NCBI RefSeq assembly: GCF_033568475.1
Contig: NW_027331833.1
Location: 3,534,001 to 3,598,000 of the forward strand
Source: Henckelia pumila
Taxonomy: Eukaryota; Streptophyta; Magnoliopsida; Lamiales; Gesneriaceae
Direction of reading: 5' to 3'
Length of the DNA stretch: 64,000 bases
Under the pieces are notes generated by a model, which ran no database searches, was not told where the DNA came from, and saw only the letters and a list, made by a program, of their open reading frames with translations. The first letter of the stretch is position 1, and each line of letters starts with the position of its first letter. Below, in pieces: positions 25,076-36,967 of this stretch. Both the position numbers and the translations under genes were made by a program.

Positions 25076-25423
25076 TTTTTAGTGTTTTTAGGCGGCGTTT
25101 TGGAGGTCGGACAATAGTGAGGCGCTATCGGGATCGTAGCGGAGTTGTGCCTAGGTTTTGAGTCCATCGTCATCGAATGGCTAACGACAGATGCAAGTAT
25201 ATTGCTAGAATCTGATTAGATTCTATGAGTAGCTGTTAGTCTAGTTAAGACTTTTAGTAAGCGATAAGTGATATGATGATTATCTGCTTAAAGGTTTGGA
25301 TTTGAGTACCCGAGTGGCTTGGTTGCTTGAGTTGCCTGATTAGAGGTACGGACATACTATACGAAATATCCTGGTTGAGTATGCATGTTCTATGTTTGCA
25401 TGGTTTATATGGCATGGATTATG

Positions 25424-25515
25424 TGAAACGACCCAAACTTACTACTGAATTTTTTTTAAAAAATACTTTATTCTATTACTTTACTTTAAAATAATAATAC
25501 TATATATATATATGC

Positions 25516-25570
<55 letters not shown>

Positions 25571-28145
25571 ACTCAAAATAACTTTCCATAAAATAATATA
25601 CAATATATAAATATATATTACATGAAATAACAATAAATTAAATACTTAATCATGATAAAATTCCATGCATAAAAATCTCATAACATAATACTTAAATAAT
25701 ATTTCCTCCACACATCCATGTATACGTAAAAACATCTCATCACCATGAAAACCATGAAATTAAAACATTAATAAATTCTAAATGTGCGAAAAGTAAAATA
25801 TTGTTTAAAACATGATTTTTTCAAAACTTTATCATCCAATGGTCACAGTCTGAACTAGTTGCTCGGTCGCTCATACGCCTTCACCGCCTGTTGGGACGAC
25901 ATCCTCATCTTTAAGCTCATGGTCACCTGCATCATTTAAATCTAGTGAGCCTAAAGGCTCAACACGTTCTATCTTTATATAACAACCTGAAACCACATAT
26001 ATACAAGCACTCAACTTATAAAATATCATAAATATAACTTATACATGCATGATCTTAAAAACATTATATACTGCTGAATCATAAACATCATCATCATAAA
26101 CTTTATACTTCATACTTAACATAATATGACATGTTTTACATTCTTTAAACATCATAGGTTGTATCCATGTCGGTGACCTTAATCTATAACGAATGATCAA
26201 TCATAAAGCTAATGTACGTGGCGGTGTCATCTCCGCCTCTTATGCCACTTCCAATACTCAATGCTGGATCCATGAGCTCATCTTAACTTTAACAAGAAGG
26301 TCACCGGTCTCAGGTATCCCGGTCTCCAACCACATCACTTTCTACCTTCACTTCAACTTCCTTAAAAACTTTATCTTTCTTAACATGCCCTTAAATTTCT
26401 CATTAAAATTCTTACATGATGCATGAAATAAAAAAAAAAATCATCTGTTTCATTATCCTTGAAAATCTTTCCATAAATATATATTTAATTATTTTCCATA
26501 AAAATCATGTTTATATAAAAATAATACATATATTTATATTAAATATCTATTTATTGACTATTTTGCTTATCGTGGGCTCAATCGATTTGACTGCTCTTTT
26601 ACTTAAGCCCGTTAAACTAGACTGACTCATTAACACATAACCCGGCCCATTAATACTTAGCCCATCACAACTAAGCCCGATTACTCTATTATATCACTAG
26701 GCCCAATACAACTAATGGATCAACATAAATTCATAACTTAAGCCCATTAAACAACTTAAACGCTCAAGCTCATTAACATAACTTAATAAAATACTTAGGC
26801 ACATAATTAAATTACCCGAGCCCGAACTAAACTAACATGGACCCAAACCAACATTACTTGACCCACCTAACATCTAACCCTACCCGGGAAGACCCTGACT
26901 TAACCCCCTGCCTAGCTGCCCGAACCAAACTCCTTCCCTAAGCTCTTCTCGCCTGCGCAGATGAGCAATGGTCGGACTTATGTTCGCGCCGCCTGCTCCG
27001 GTCACCCTTGGCTGGAGCCCCACTGACAAAACTTATCCAACATCTAGGCGGTCCTAACCAGACCAACCAGAGCCCCAACCATGGCCTACACATCCTGCTC
27101 GACCACGTCTTCTTGGAAACCCTAGTTGTGCGCGAGTTGTGCATCAGCAGAAGGAAACCCGAAAGGCCAGAAATTCTCCTCAATTTACGACTGAACCAAC
27201 CTTTTACCTAGACCCCCTAAAGACCCTACCTTGACCTATGAACCCTTGGAGCAACCCCTTCGATCGGCCACAGGCAGAAACTTGCATAAAATTTGGCCAA
27301 ACAACACAAAAATGTGAACCATGCATAGAACCTTGATGAATCTCATACAAAACTGAAACCACAAGCATTAATCATATCATTCATCTTAAAAACAGTGGAA
27401 TATGATCTAAATGGTGAGCAATAATGGATTCGAGACGTGTCTTTGCGTTAAATACGCTCGAATATACGTTACCGTCGCATAGATTGATCCCCGGGACAAA
27501 CGGGACGTCAAAACCTTGCTTTTTCTTCAAAAGAAAATCATGTTGTGTGTGTGTTTGAAGGGAGAGGGGAGTCTGGTTTCTGATGGAGGCGGCTGAAGTG
27601 TTTAGACGTGATGAAGGGGAAAGAATGAGGGTCCAAATCTTGCATATATTTGTGTATATAATGGACCGGGTTTAATTAAATGAATAAAACAAGTTAAATA
27701 CTATTTCGCCCATTAATATATCATATTTAAAACTCCTTATTTTCGTAATAATTTATGGGGCTTTAAAAGCATCTTAAAAACTCATAAAATGTCTTATTTT
27801 AGTGAAAACTGGGCTTATATATACTAAACTCTTATTTTCTGAAAATACAATCTTAAAATAATAATTTATGGCCCTTGAAAAGCTTAGTCAAAGTTTTAGA
27901 TGAAAATCTCCATCTCGTTCGTCCACAGTCCCGTTTACGCGATCACAAAATAACATTTCTCAAAGAAATTCATAAATTTCATAATAGCGGGTTAAATACT
28001 ATAATAAAATTTAAAACATGCAATTAAATCACATAATTCACATAATACCACATAAAAATCATTTAACATTTTTTTTTATTTTTTTAAAATCATTAAATTC
28101 CTAATTATGCATGCGGGTTAACGTAACGAATTTTTGGACGTTACA
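25424..28145 (-). mobile_element. solo LTR, Tekay-related, minus orientation (TSD TTATG)
   Basis: It starts tgaaacgacccaaactt and ends tttttggacgttaca on the plus strand, bounded by perfect ttatg repeats at 25419-25423 and 28146-28150. It shares the block acgtacgtgg/gtacgtggcggtg and the order of GC-rich segments with the full-length Tekay LTRs but is clearly diverged. It includes a long AT dinucleotide tract around 25502-25566. Confidence 0.85.
25502..25566 (+). repeat. (TA)n microsatellite
   Basis: A nearly pure ta/at dinucleotide run of about 60 bp, broken once by tgccca, inside the minus-orientation solo LTR. Such tracts are usually length-polymorphic. Confidence 0.85.
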
Positions 28146-28530
28146 TTATGTGCATTTATTATGCCACGATTATTATTTCTACATGCATTATCATGTTGAG
28201 CCTATACCTTGATATTACCAGTAGAGGGATCGCTCAGCCCCGAGTTATTTTGTGGATGGATTCCATGGATTTGAGTCTGGTTATTCCCACGGTTTATGGC
28301 ATGGGAGCCACCTCTTGATGCGACGGTCCAGCGTGCTACATACTATGACGCCTTTAGACTGAGCAGTGATTTTTATCGTGATAGGTTTCTGGTATCCGTT
28401 CATTAGCAATTGCATTCATAGAATGTGTATACTTGTACCTTCGTGTTGAACGTTGTATTGCTCACATCTGTGTATTTTTTCTTGGACACCCCATTCGACG
28501 GGATAATTGCAGGTTTCTCAGGTTCGGGGA

Positions 28531-28750
28531 TTGAAATTTGTATCATATAATACATTATTGGATTTGTATTTTCGAGACGATCCTACCGTGAAAATTTCAA
28601 GGCAATCAGATTTGTTTTAGGCACGGGTGATAAGAGGAAGGAGAATGATCGTCAGTGCCAAGAGATTGCATGGACGATGAGCGATTCCTAAAAGTAGAAA
28701 GAAGACATGAATGAACCGATCTTGTATCAGAATGAGAAGGATTATGAGAC
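28531..28750. other. unassigned spacer between retroelement fragments
   Basis: Short sequence of unclear origin between the truncated LTR and the Cassandra-like element. I see no gene or clear repeat end. Confidence 0.4.
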
Positions 28751-28842
28751 TGTGTAGGTATGAGACTGCACACTTGAGGATGGCTTAAAAAATTTGATAG
28801 GTACTACACATATCAAGAAGGTGCGTTTTCTCGAGAGCTCAT

Positions 28843-28920
28843 CACATAAGAACTCCAAAGTTATGCATCCTAAGCTTGGGATAATTATAGGATGGGTGAC
28901 CCACTGGGAAGTTCTCAGGA
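28843..28920 (+). repeat. 5S rRNA-derived segment in the Cassandra-like LTR
   Basis: cacataagaactccaaag, then ttgggataattataggatg, ggtgacccactgggaagttc and tcagg follow the order of plant 5S rRNA (agaactccgaag, cttgggcgagag, aggatgggtgacctcctggg, aagtcct). The C-box part is best kept. The A-box region is altered by insertion and substitutions, so Pol III promoter activity is doubtful. It is not a 5S gene, since only about 78 bp match and it sits in a TRIM LTR. Confidence 0.75.
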
Positions 28921-28924
28921 TGCG

Positions 28925-30295
28925 TGTAGTGACCCGTATCCATAATTAACGATTAATGACTATATTAATCGTGTAATCATGTTTTGATTTATTAATACAT
29001 GATTAAGGAAATTTCGGTTGGATTAACGGACTTCAGAAATGGATTCAGAATGATCGGAAAAGGCCCGAAAGGTGACCAGGAACGGAAGCAACGTTCATGA
29101 ACGGATGCAACGTTCTGGAAGTGATGTCATCCGTGATGTCAACAATATTACGTCATTGCTTATGCACTTTATGGGACATCGGAAGCAACGATGGGGATCA
29201 GAAGCAACGTTCGTCAGGCAGAACGGACGCAACGTTGAGGAACGGACGTTTCGTTCCGTGTCTATAAATATGGGATCTGAGGCTTATTTGCAACTCGCAC
29301 CTCTCCTCTCTTATCTCTCGTTTCTTAGACTTTTTAGTCATATCTAGGGAGATCTAGGCATCCTATGGGGAATTCGAAAATGGCATAGCGATCCAGGCAT
29401 CGTAGCGGAGCTGTGGCCTAGTTTTGAGGCAATTATCATCAGTGGACTGACGACGGACGCAGATATAGCTATGGTCTCCTTAAATTATTTAGAAGTATGC
29501 AATAATTTAGTTAAGGCTTTTAGAGCTTATTGAATGATGCATGGGTATTTCCATTGTAGAGTTGATGATAGGCTGGGAACCTAGAGTGGGACTGCTAGGA
29601 CTGCATGTAGAAAGGTACGTAAGTACTGACTGAGATAGCCAGCGGGTTTTGCATGCTTATATGTTTCATTTGTGTGTCATATTATTATGCTGCATGTGCA
29701 TATCATATTGTGTCTGTCCATCTTTTGAGATGAGCCATGTAGGGCCGCTCAGCCCTGTTCGGACGGTTGATGTCGAGCGCCCCGCGACCGACGGGTTAGC
29801 CGGCACTGGAAACTGTAAGTCACGGTCTACGTCCGATAGGAATGAGCAGTGTACACAGGGTTTGCTCCCCGGGTTGTACCACTTATGTCCTAGGCGCCAT
29901 TACTGAACAGTTGTATACAGTTATCCCAGATATGGATACCCTGTCATTTGCATGCATCATGTTTTTATGTTTTACCCGTGCTTTTGTATTGAGCTTAGAG
30001 CTCACGTCCAGTCTTTTCTGAGTATCAGGACACCCCATTCGACGGGGCAGGTGTAGGTGCAGGATCGAGCACCAGGAGCTTGGAGTAGCCAGTGACCAGT
30101 GAAGACAGCAGGATTAGCTGTAGGTTTTTGCCCTTTAGGCTTATTTATTCGATTGGGTTGTATAATCGAATTTGTTTAACCGGTTGTATTCTGCCGGTCT
30201 GCTTTTATTTAAGTCTTCCGCAGCGATTTATTTAATGCATGCTTAATTATGCTCTTAACTCTGATTAGGTAGTGGATCCGGGTTAGGTCGCTACA
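28925..30295 (+). repeat. 5' LTR of the LARD-like element
   Basis: The 1371-bp LTR carries in its U3 repeated ggaagcaacgtt/ggacgcaacgtt motifs (about 29085-29250), then TATAAATA at 29263-29270. The downstream part has gccgctcagccct and gacaccccattcgacggg, shared with the tgtagt LTRs further left. Confidence 0.9.
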
Positions 30296-30312
30296 TTTAT
30301 TGGTATCAGAGA
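30296..30312 (+). other. primer-binding site of the LARD-like element
   Basis: tttattggtatcagaga follows the LTR end ctaca and matches the initiator tRNA-Met complement over tggtatcagag. Confidence 0.85.
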
Positions 30313-33300
30313 ATGCATGCAAGAGACTTGGGATATAGTATTAAGACTTTGGATTATCCTTATAGGATTGATGAGACCTTGGAAGAGGTGATGATGCGGC
30401 AATTAGTTTGCCTGAATACTATCATCATCGGCAGGATTTCTAAAGATTTGGCTTATGGGATTTCAGCAAGTGCGTACAAGAGCAATGGATCGTGTCCGAG
30501 ATTTCAAGATTTCTACTCATGTGGATCCTAGCTTTGGATCGAGTACCGGATGCCAGAGGCAGTGGCACAAGATTGGTGGGGACTTACTTTATATTTGCAT
30601 ATGTACAGTCATTACCATGATGACACTACTCTGAAGATTCTCCAGTCGTAGTTGGAGATATTGTCAGATAGACCTTTACCAGGGAATGCCTCGAGTGCCT
30701 AAGGCATGACAGGTTTCGAGCGTAAGGTCTTTAAACTCAAGCAGAACGTGGTTTTGCCGGTACGCCTGTATCAATGCTTTTGGTAGACGTACAGGAAACT
30801 TCATGTTCAAAAACATGATTTGGTTACAAGAAGAAAGCTGACGGTAGATCGTGAGCAGAAGAGGTCGACTGACAGGCACTGATGCAGAGCATAGCTGGTT
30901 AGCGAGCTCGAGTTAATTTCTTCGGAAGTCTTGGCAGGACAAGATACCGAGAGATTTGAGTAGGAGTATGCTTGTATCGATGCGTGTGTTGATTAGAAGC
31001 TTCATGCTCAAGGAACGAATACTAGCACGATGATTTAAATACTGTATTGTTGTAGTTGTAAACGGTATTTCAGTTGTAATGAATCATCATACTTTGGTTG
31101 TATCATTTCAAGTTAGGTTGTACATTTCATTTTATTTTAAATACTATAATTGTATTACATGGGATTTTAATAAAGAGAATTGTACATAACTTGAAGCAAT
31201 GATACATGTTTTATTTATCCAGCAATTCGTGAATGATTGCATGATTGTGCGGAAGGTTGGCTTGGTTCTAGTTGATTAGTGTTCAACTATTGTAGATCAT
31301 GGGGTTTGAGTAAGCCGACTGTGACTGTTTGACTTGCGGTTATTCTAAGAGTTTTCCTAGGATTGACCTAGTTAGTCAGTGGACTAAGTTAGTGCCAGTG
31401 ATGAGGTGATTCATCTAGAGGCATAGGAATATTGTTCGGTTTAGAACATTGGGCTTTGTTCTAGATTGTTTCCTTAGAATAGTAGGCTGTCTGACCTTTG
31501 ATAGGTTTAGACTTGTCATTATGGGTTTTCATCGGGATACTAGGTCCAGTATATGCCGAGAGTTGTGGACTATAACCATGACTAGACGTGATGGGGCGCG
31601 ACCCTATGCCAGCGTTACCTATGAGTCTTTGTGCTTCAGGAGATGGCGGTGGGAAGGCTACTCAGTCTAGGGATTTGGCGACAGTCACAACAGGATATGA
31701 CCTTGGATTGGATTTCAGGTTTGATATCATTGGCTAGTTATCGTCTGGTGTGCCAGAGATATAGGTTGAGTATTCTGCTATGGGAACCAGTCTTGGAGGG
31801 ATTTCCTTCATGAGTGTGTACTCTGAGCAGATAGGTTTTTAATATTTGGGTTACTGCTAGACGTGTGGATCTAGTAGGTGGATGGATTTCTACCAGCGAT
31901 GGCTAAGGGTTGTCATCATACTGTGTTAGGAGTCATCCAAGATGCTGGATGGGATGTTGTTTTAAGACTTCGACTTGAATACGAGGACTACTCTATGATG
32001 ATTGATTTCATCTGTAATAGGATTATGTCAGACGCTAAGGATTGTACAGAGATATTTGAGATATGAGGGAAGCGTGGCATATACCCGTGAAGCCTTGATG
32101 GTTGTCCAGGTGGGTTATCGTGGTAAGCTACCTCAGTCTTGAATTGTTGTACAATCTTAGCGAGGGATATAATCAGGAGTATGTCCGAAGATTGTGGAAA
32201 TCTTGGGATTCTTTAGTGTAATATTCTTGGACTTGACGAGTCGCGATGTTCATCCTGAATGAACTAGGCAAGGATAGTGAGTCCAGTGATTGCGCTAAGT
32301 AATGTCTGATAATTTCAGAGGTTGAGCGTAGGATTTTTCATGAGGTGGAATTGGACTTATTTCATCTTGATGTTTGCCTTGGGTGAACAAGACAACGATT
32401 GGTAGTGCTAAGGTGGCACGGGATTTGTGCTAATGACTACTAGTGGCAATTGGCTAACTCTGTTAGAGTTAGGTTGATTAAGTTTAGTATACGAGGTAGC
32501 TGTCAGTAGTAAGGCACGATATTGTGTTGATAGACTACTAATAGCTATTTTCTGGTTATCCAGTACGGGTGTGTTGAAACCAGAGCGATTTGGGTATTCC
32601 AAGTGTTTGGAAATAGTTCTCTGTGGCAGCTGATTCATGGGTTTTGTCCGAGCCATGTAGGTTGAATGATCAGTGGTTGTCTGATCGGACGTGTGTGAGC
32701 ATCAGTAGATCGACGATTTTGATTGGTTGAGTCAATCAGTGATGATTTGGATATAGCAATCGAGAAATACTTGGGATAGTATTTTGTCGCTTAGTGCTTG
32801 AGAGATGAGTACTTGGTACAGTCTCGGAGCATGTGATGCTTTGGAATCTCTAGAATTGCCGGAGACGGATAATTTGGGATTGCTGTAATCGGGAACGATT
32901 GCAATTGGACTTGTATGGTCAAGTTAGGTGATAACTTGACGGTGGAAACAAGCGAAGGAATTGGTAGCTCATCGAATAGTGTTCTTGTGATGATGTCGTA
33001 GTATACCGTTGGGTTTGAGATCCAACGAAAATTGTGTACTCGTATGGACATCGGTTGTCTGATCGTGAGGTGTGACATTAGCTGAGATCTAGTTCTCGAG
33101 ATCCAGCAGGCTGTGTCACTAATCTTTCGGCGAGCGATGTACGATATCTCTGAGGTGACTGAGATAGTCAAGGATCGACTTAGTAGCCAACGAGATTTGC
33201 CTTTGGGATCGAAAATTTTGCAAGATCGTGACAGATCGAATGTGTTCTTTCGAGTCAGTGAGTCACATCCATGCAGGTTGTTTGTCAAATATATTGCGTT

Positions 33301-34510
33301 TTAGCAATGAACGACAATCAGAGGCGTTTTGTGTGACAAGTTACTTCGAGCATAAGTGTTTCCCCGGAGTGACTAGGGAATAGATGAATTGTCCTTTCGG
33401 CGCTAAGGCTGATGCTTTCAGAAAGATTTGACTGTCGAGAATCCGTTGGGATTTAGTTTCCAGAATCTTTATGTTCAACCGTGGTAGGTTGGGACGAGCG
33501 ATGATGGTATCACCAGAGACTCCAAGTTGAGTTATACCAGACGCATGTAACTGTCGAGTTTTCGAGACGGAACAAGAAGCGTTTCCATATGTCTGTGTAC
33601 TGTGGAATGTCCCAGTCGAGCATAGGTAGGAGCTTGCCTTAGTCTTGATGTGTGCACAGTGATTGCGAGTATGTATAACTATCAGGAGGATGTCTATCGA
33701 TTGAATTCATGTGTGAATAATCTATGGTCGAGATGATGTAGATCATCAGAGGCGTGATGATTTCCATTGCAGTGTATGCGTGGCTTCGCAGGCCAATGGC
33801 TAGGAGATGACTTAGCGTCATTATTGGAGAGCGATGATAGTTCTCATCAGGGCACAATGTTGAGTTATACTAAGAAACATGAACTGTGATTAGTACTAGA
33901 CTGAATGATCTGAAGTTCCCAGTAATTGCTTGGGAAGCTCGTTCGCTTCGGTAGGGAAGGGGAAGGATGACTAGTCTGGGAATCATGTTAAGTAGTTACG
34001 TTGGAGTATAGCTTTGTGGCAACTAGATTCTCTTGGGGAGAAAATTCGGGTTTTGTTGTGTCAGCACAGTGTTGGGATTGGTGTTTCCTAACTAGAGGTG
34101 TTGAGCACTGAGAAGTTTTGGAACCATTAGATGGTTATATTCGATTAGTGGTTCGACGAAATGTCGTAAGCTAGTCAGGTTATGACTTGGTCTTCGTCAG
34201 TCTAAGATTTTCCTTGGGACGATGATCTCTATTGAGCGGGTGTTTGTTTCCTTCGTGATCAAGAAGATCGTGGTCAGAATGGAAGATGTACCAGTTTTGT
34301 GATACGCTAGTGCCAGAGGAGTTCAACTGTCGACCAGTAGCGCAGTAATCTTCAGTTGGAAGAATATTAATGCGGTTCAGCATTAATGAAGCTTTCAGGG
34401 AATTTGACAAGAATCTGAGTGTGTCGGAAGCCGTTTCGACCAGACACTCGAGCAAGGGTTTCTAATACGTTCTCGAGATTTTACCCTAGATTTCGAAGAC
34501 GAAATATTTT
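30313..34510 (+). other. non-coding interior of the LARD-like element
   Basis: About 4.2 kb without a recognisable protein. Reading all frames by eye, I find no protease DSG motif, no RT YxDD or FxDD motif, no integrase and no zinc knuckle. The 3' end (gatttcgaagacgaaatattttaagg) resembles the untranslated tail of Tekay-type elements (cgaggacgaaat...taaggggg), linking it to that lineage. Confidence 0.6.
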
Positions 34511-34529
34511 AAGGGGGGGGGGGGGAGAA
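34511..34529 (+). other. polypurine tract of the LARD-like element
   Basis: An A/G-only run, aa followed by 13 G and agaa, directly before the 3' LTR. Confidence 0.85.
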
Positions 34530-35895
34530 TGTAGTGACCCGTATCCGTAATTAACGATTAATGACTATATTAATCGTGTAATCATGTTTTGATTTATTAA
34601 TACATGATTAAGGAAGTTTCGGTTGGATTAACGGACTTCAGAAATGGATTCAGAATGATCGAAAAAGGCCCGAAGGGTGACCAGGAACGGAAGCAACGTT
34701 CATGAACGGATGCAACGTTCTGGCAGTGATGTCATCCGTGACGTCAATAATATTACGTCATTGCTTACGTACTTGATGGGACATCGGAAGCAACGATGGG
34801 GATTGGAAGCAACGTTCGTCAGGCAGAACAGACGCAACGTTGAGGAACGAACATTCCGTTCCGTGTCTATAAATATGGGATCCGAGGCTCATTTGCAACT
34901 CGCACCTCTCCTCTATTCTCTCTCGTTTCTTAGCCTTTTTAGTCAGATCTAGGGAGATCTAGGCATCCTATGGGGAATCCGGAAGTGGCATAGCGATCCA
35001 GGCGTCGTAGCGGAGCTGTGGCCTAGTTTTAAGGCAATTATCATCAGCGGGCTGACGGCGGATGTAGGTATAACTATGGTCTCCATAAATTATTTAGGAA
35101 TATGCAATAGTTTAGTTAAGCTTTTAGATCTTATTGAATGATGCATGGGTATTTGCATTGTAGAGTTGATGATAGACTAGGAACCTAGAATGGGACTGCT
35201 AGGACTGCATGTAGAAAGGTACGTAAATACTGACTGAGATAGCCAGCGGGTTTTTCATGCTTATATGTTGCATTTGTGTGTCATATTATTATGCAGCATG
35301 TGCATATCATATTGTGTATGTCCATCTTTTGAGATGAGTCATGTTGGGCCGCTCAGCCCTGTTCGGACGGTTGATGTCAAGCGCCCCGCGACCGACGGGT
35401 TAGCTGGCACTGGCATCTGTAAGACACGGTCTACGTCCGATAGGAATTAGCAGTGTACACAGGGTTTTCTCCCCGGGTTGTACCACTCATGTCCTAGGCG
35501 CCATTACTGAGCAGTTGTATACAGTTATCCCAGATATGGATACCCTGTCATTTTCATGCATCATGTTTGTATGTTTTACCCGTGCTTTCGTATTGAGCTT
35601 AGAGCTCACGTCCAGTCTTTTCTGTGTATCTGGACACCCCATTCGACGGGACAGGTGTAGGTGCAGGATCGAGCACCAGGAGCTTGGAGTAGCCAGTGAC
35701 CAGTGCTGCAGGATTAACTGTAGGTTTTTGCCCTTTAGGCTTATTTATTCGATTGATTTGTATAATCGAATTTGTTTAACCGGTTGTATTTTGCCGATCT
35801 GCTTTTATTTAAGTCTTTCGCAGCGATTTATTTAATGCACGCTTAATTATGCTCTTAACTCTGATTAGGTAGTGGATCCGGGTTGGATCGCTACA
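34530..35895 (+). repeat. 3' LTR of the LARD-like element
   Basis: The 1366-bp copy has only scattered substitutions and short indels relative to the 5' LTR, with TATAAATA at 34868-34875. It ends cgctaca at the target duplication atgcg. Confidence 0.9.
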
Positions 35896-36129
35896 ATGCG
35901 TGTGAGTAATGACATAAGCACGTTGAAAAGATTTGTCTTATACGGTGAAGACAACCGTCGAATCTAGGGCGTTAAAGTTGGTATCAGAGCCGATCTCTCT
36001 TAGTACGATATGGTTTTCTACCCATATCAAGAAGGTTCATCTTCTTTTCAGGAGCGAGTGAGGACATAAGCACGCTGAAAAGACCCGTCTTGATACAGTG
36101 GGGGTAGTCATTGAATCTGAGACGTTAAA

Positions 36130-36960
36130 GTACGGTTCGTCATTGTAATGTCAAATTTACCATAATTTAATTTTATATCATATTAAGCATAAAAGAGACT
36201 TTGGTGTGTTGGTATTCCCCGTACTTTATGGTCTTTGATAACTATTTAATTACGAATATGTCTCAATTACGTTTTTTTTTTTTGGATATTTATATACGGA
36301 AACTCATTTTTTTATTTTTTATTTTTTATTTCATAATTTATTTTTATTTTTTGTTTATTATTAAATAGTGTATTATACAAGCAAACAACGAGTGTAATCG
36401 ATTATTAATAATAATAAAAGAAGAATTCATTTAATTTCATCGATGATATTCGTATTTCTCTAAGTGAAAGAAATAAAAATAAAATATATCTTTGTACATA
36501 TGATAATATATTGATGGGAGCAAACAAATATAAAATTGTTGTGACACAAAGCTTTTATAAGATAAGGCCCTGACATGTCTATTCCCGCTAGGGAGAGCTA
36601 GAATCGAGGAGAGTATTATTAAATTAAATTGTGGGTTTTTTTTAACCTTTTGACAAATCTACGTGCTAAAAAATAAATTTTAGGAAGAGCGACTCGAGAA
36701 CATAAAATCAAGTGGATCACACACCAAGGGAACAACAATTTTTATTGATTGAAACCAAACGAACAAACAATAGGAAACAAAAAAATTGCAAAAAAAACAT
36801 GAATTACCATAATCAATCTTCCCAAGAGGGTACATGATACATGTCACATTGAGTTTCACTGCGGGATCACATATACATTTACAATAAAACGAAAACTATC
36901 ATTTTCGTAAATAAAACTTCTACATTCAGAAGAAATTAGACTGTAAACATGCCACGAAAC
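36130..36960. other. intergenic DNA downstream of the UNC93-like gene
   Basis: AT-rich with T/A homopolymers around 36270-36360. The right part (about 36720-36967) is probably the 3' UTR region of the minus-strand transporter gene. I see no other gene. Confidence 0.5.
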
Positions 36961-36967
36961 GATATCA

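Larger units (their letters stand above)
21611..28530 (+). mobile_element. truncated LTR of the tgtagt superfamily, carrying two solo LTRs
   Basis: It opens tgtagtaacccgattcc and aligns by eye with the LTRs at 5270 and 20213 (catgtttataatggctaaaacatgattaa...; TATATATA at 22084; gtcgg...cgctatcggg...gcggagttgtgcc; gatcgctcagcccc; gacaccccattcgacggg). The pieces are 21611-22162, 25081-25423 and 28151 to about 28530. The normal end (...ctaca) and primer site are missing, so the right edge is truncated near 28530. Confidence 0.7.
28925..35895 (+). mobile_element. non-autonomous LTR retrotransposon (LARD-like, 6.97 kb)
   Basis: The LTRs at 28925-30295 and 34530-35895 are near-identical, starting tgtagtgacccgtatcc and ending cgctaca. 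They are bounded by a perfect target duplication atgcg (28920-28924 and 35896-35900). A primer site (tggtatcagag) follows the first LTR and a G-run polypurine tract precedes the second. The 4.2-kb interior has no gag or pol frame; the longest open stretches are under 170 codons and look random. High LTR identity with no coding region suggests it moved using another element's proteins, as large retrotransposon derivatives do. Confidence 0.85.
28751..36129 (+). mobile_element. Cassandra-like TRIM with 5S rRNA-derived LTR, split by a larger element
   Basis: The first LTR appears to run from tgtgtaggtatgag (28751) to about 35976, interrupted at 28925-35900. It carries a 5S rRNA-like segment (28843-28920) and resumes at 35901 as tgtgagtaatgacataagcacg...gggcgttaaa, followed directly by ttggtatcagagccga (35978-35993), a tRNA-Met primer site. 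A second, shorter copy of the LTR tail (catatcaagaagg...gacataagcacgctgaaaagacccgtct...gacgttaaa) ends near 36129 but lacks the 5S core. 5S-containing LTRs with a tRNA-Met primer site and no genes define Cassandra terminal-repeat retrotransposons. Confidence 0.7.

Noticed and set aside
28843-28920. Possible 5S rRNA gene
   Set aside because: Only about 78 bp match, the A-box is disrupted, and the context is a retrotransposon LTR with a primer site.
32791-33288. 165-codon minus-strand frame inside the LARD-like element
   Set aside because: No motif or plausible composition, and it is absent from related elements. Likely chance in a 4-kb non-coding interior.
35978-35993. Primer site as the start of an autonomous element
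   Set aside because: No coding interior follows. A second LTR tail appears within about 150 bp, as in a TRIM.
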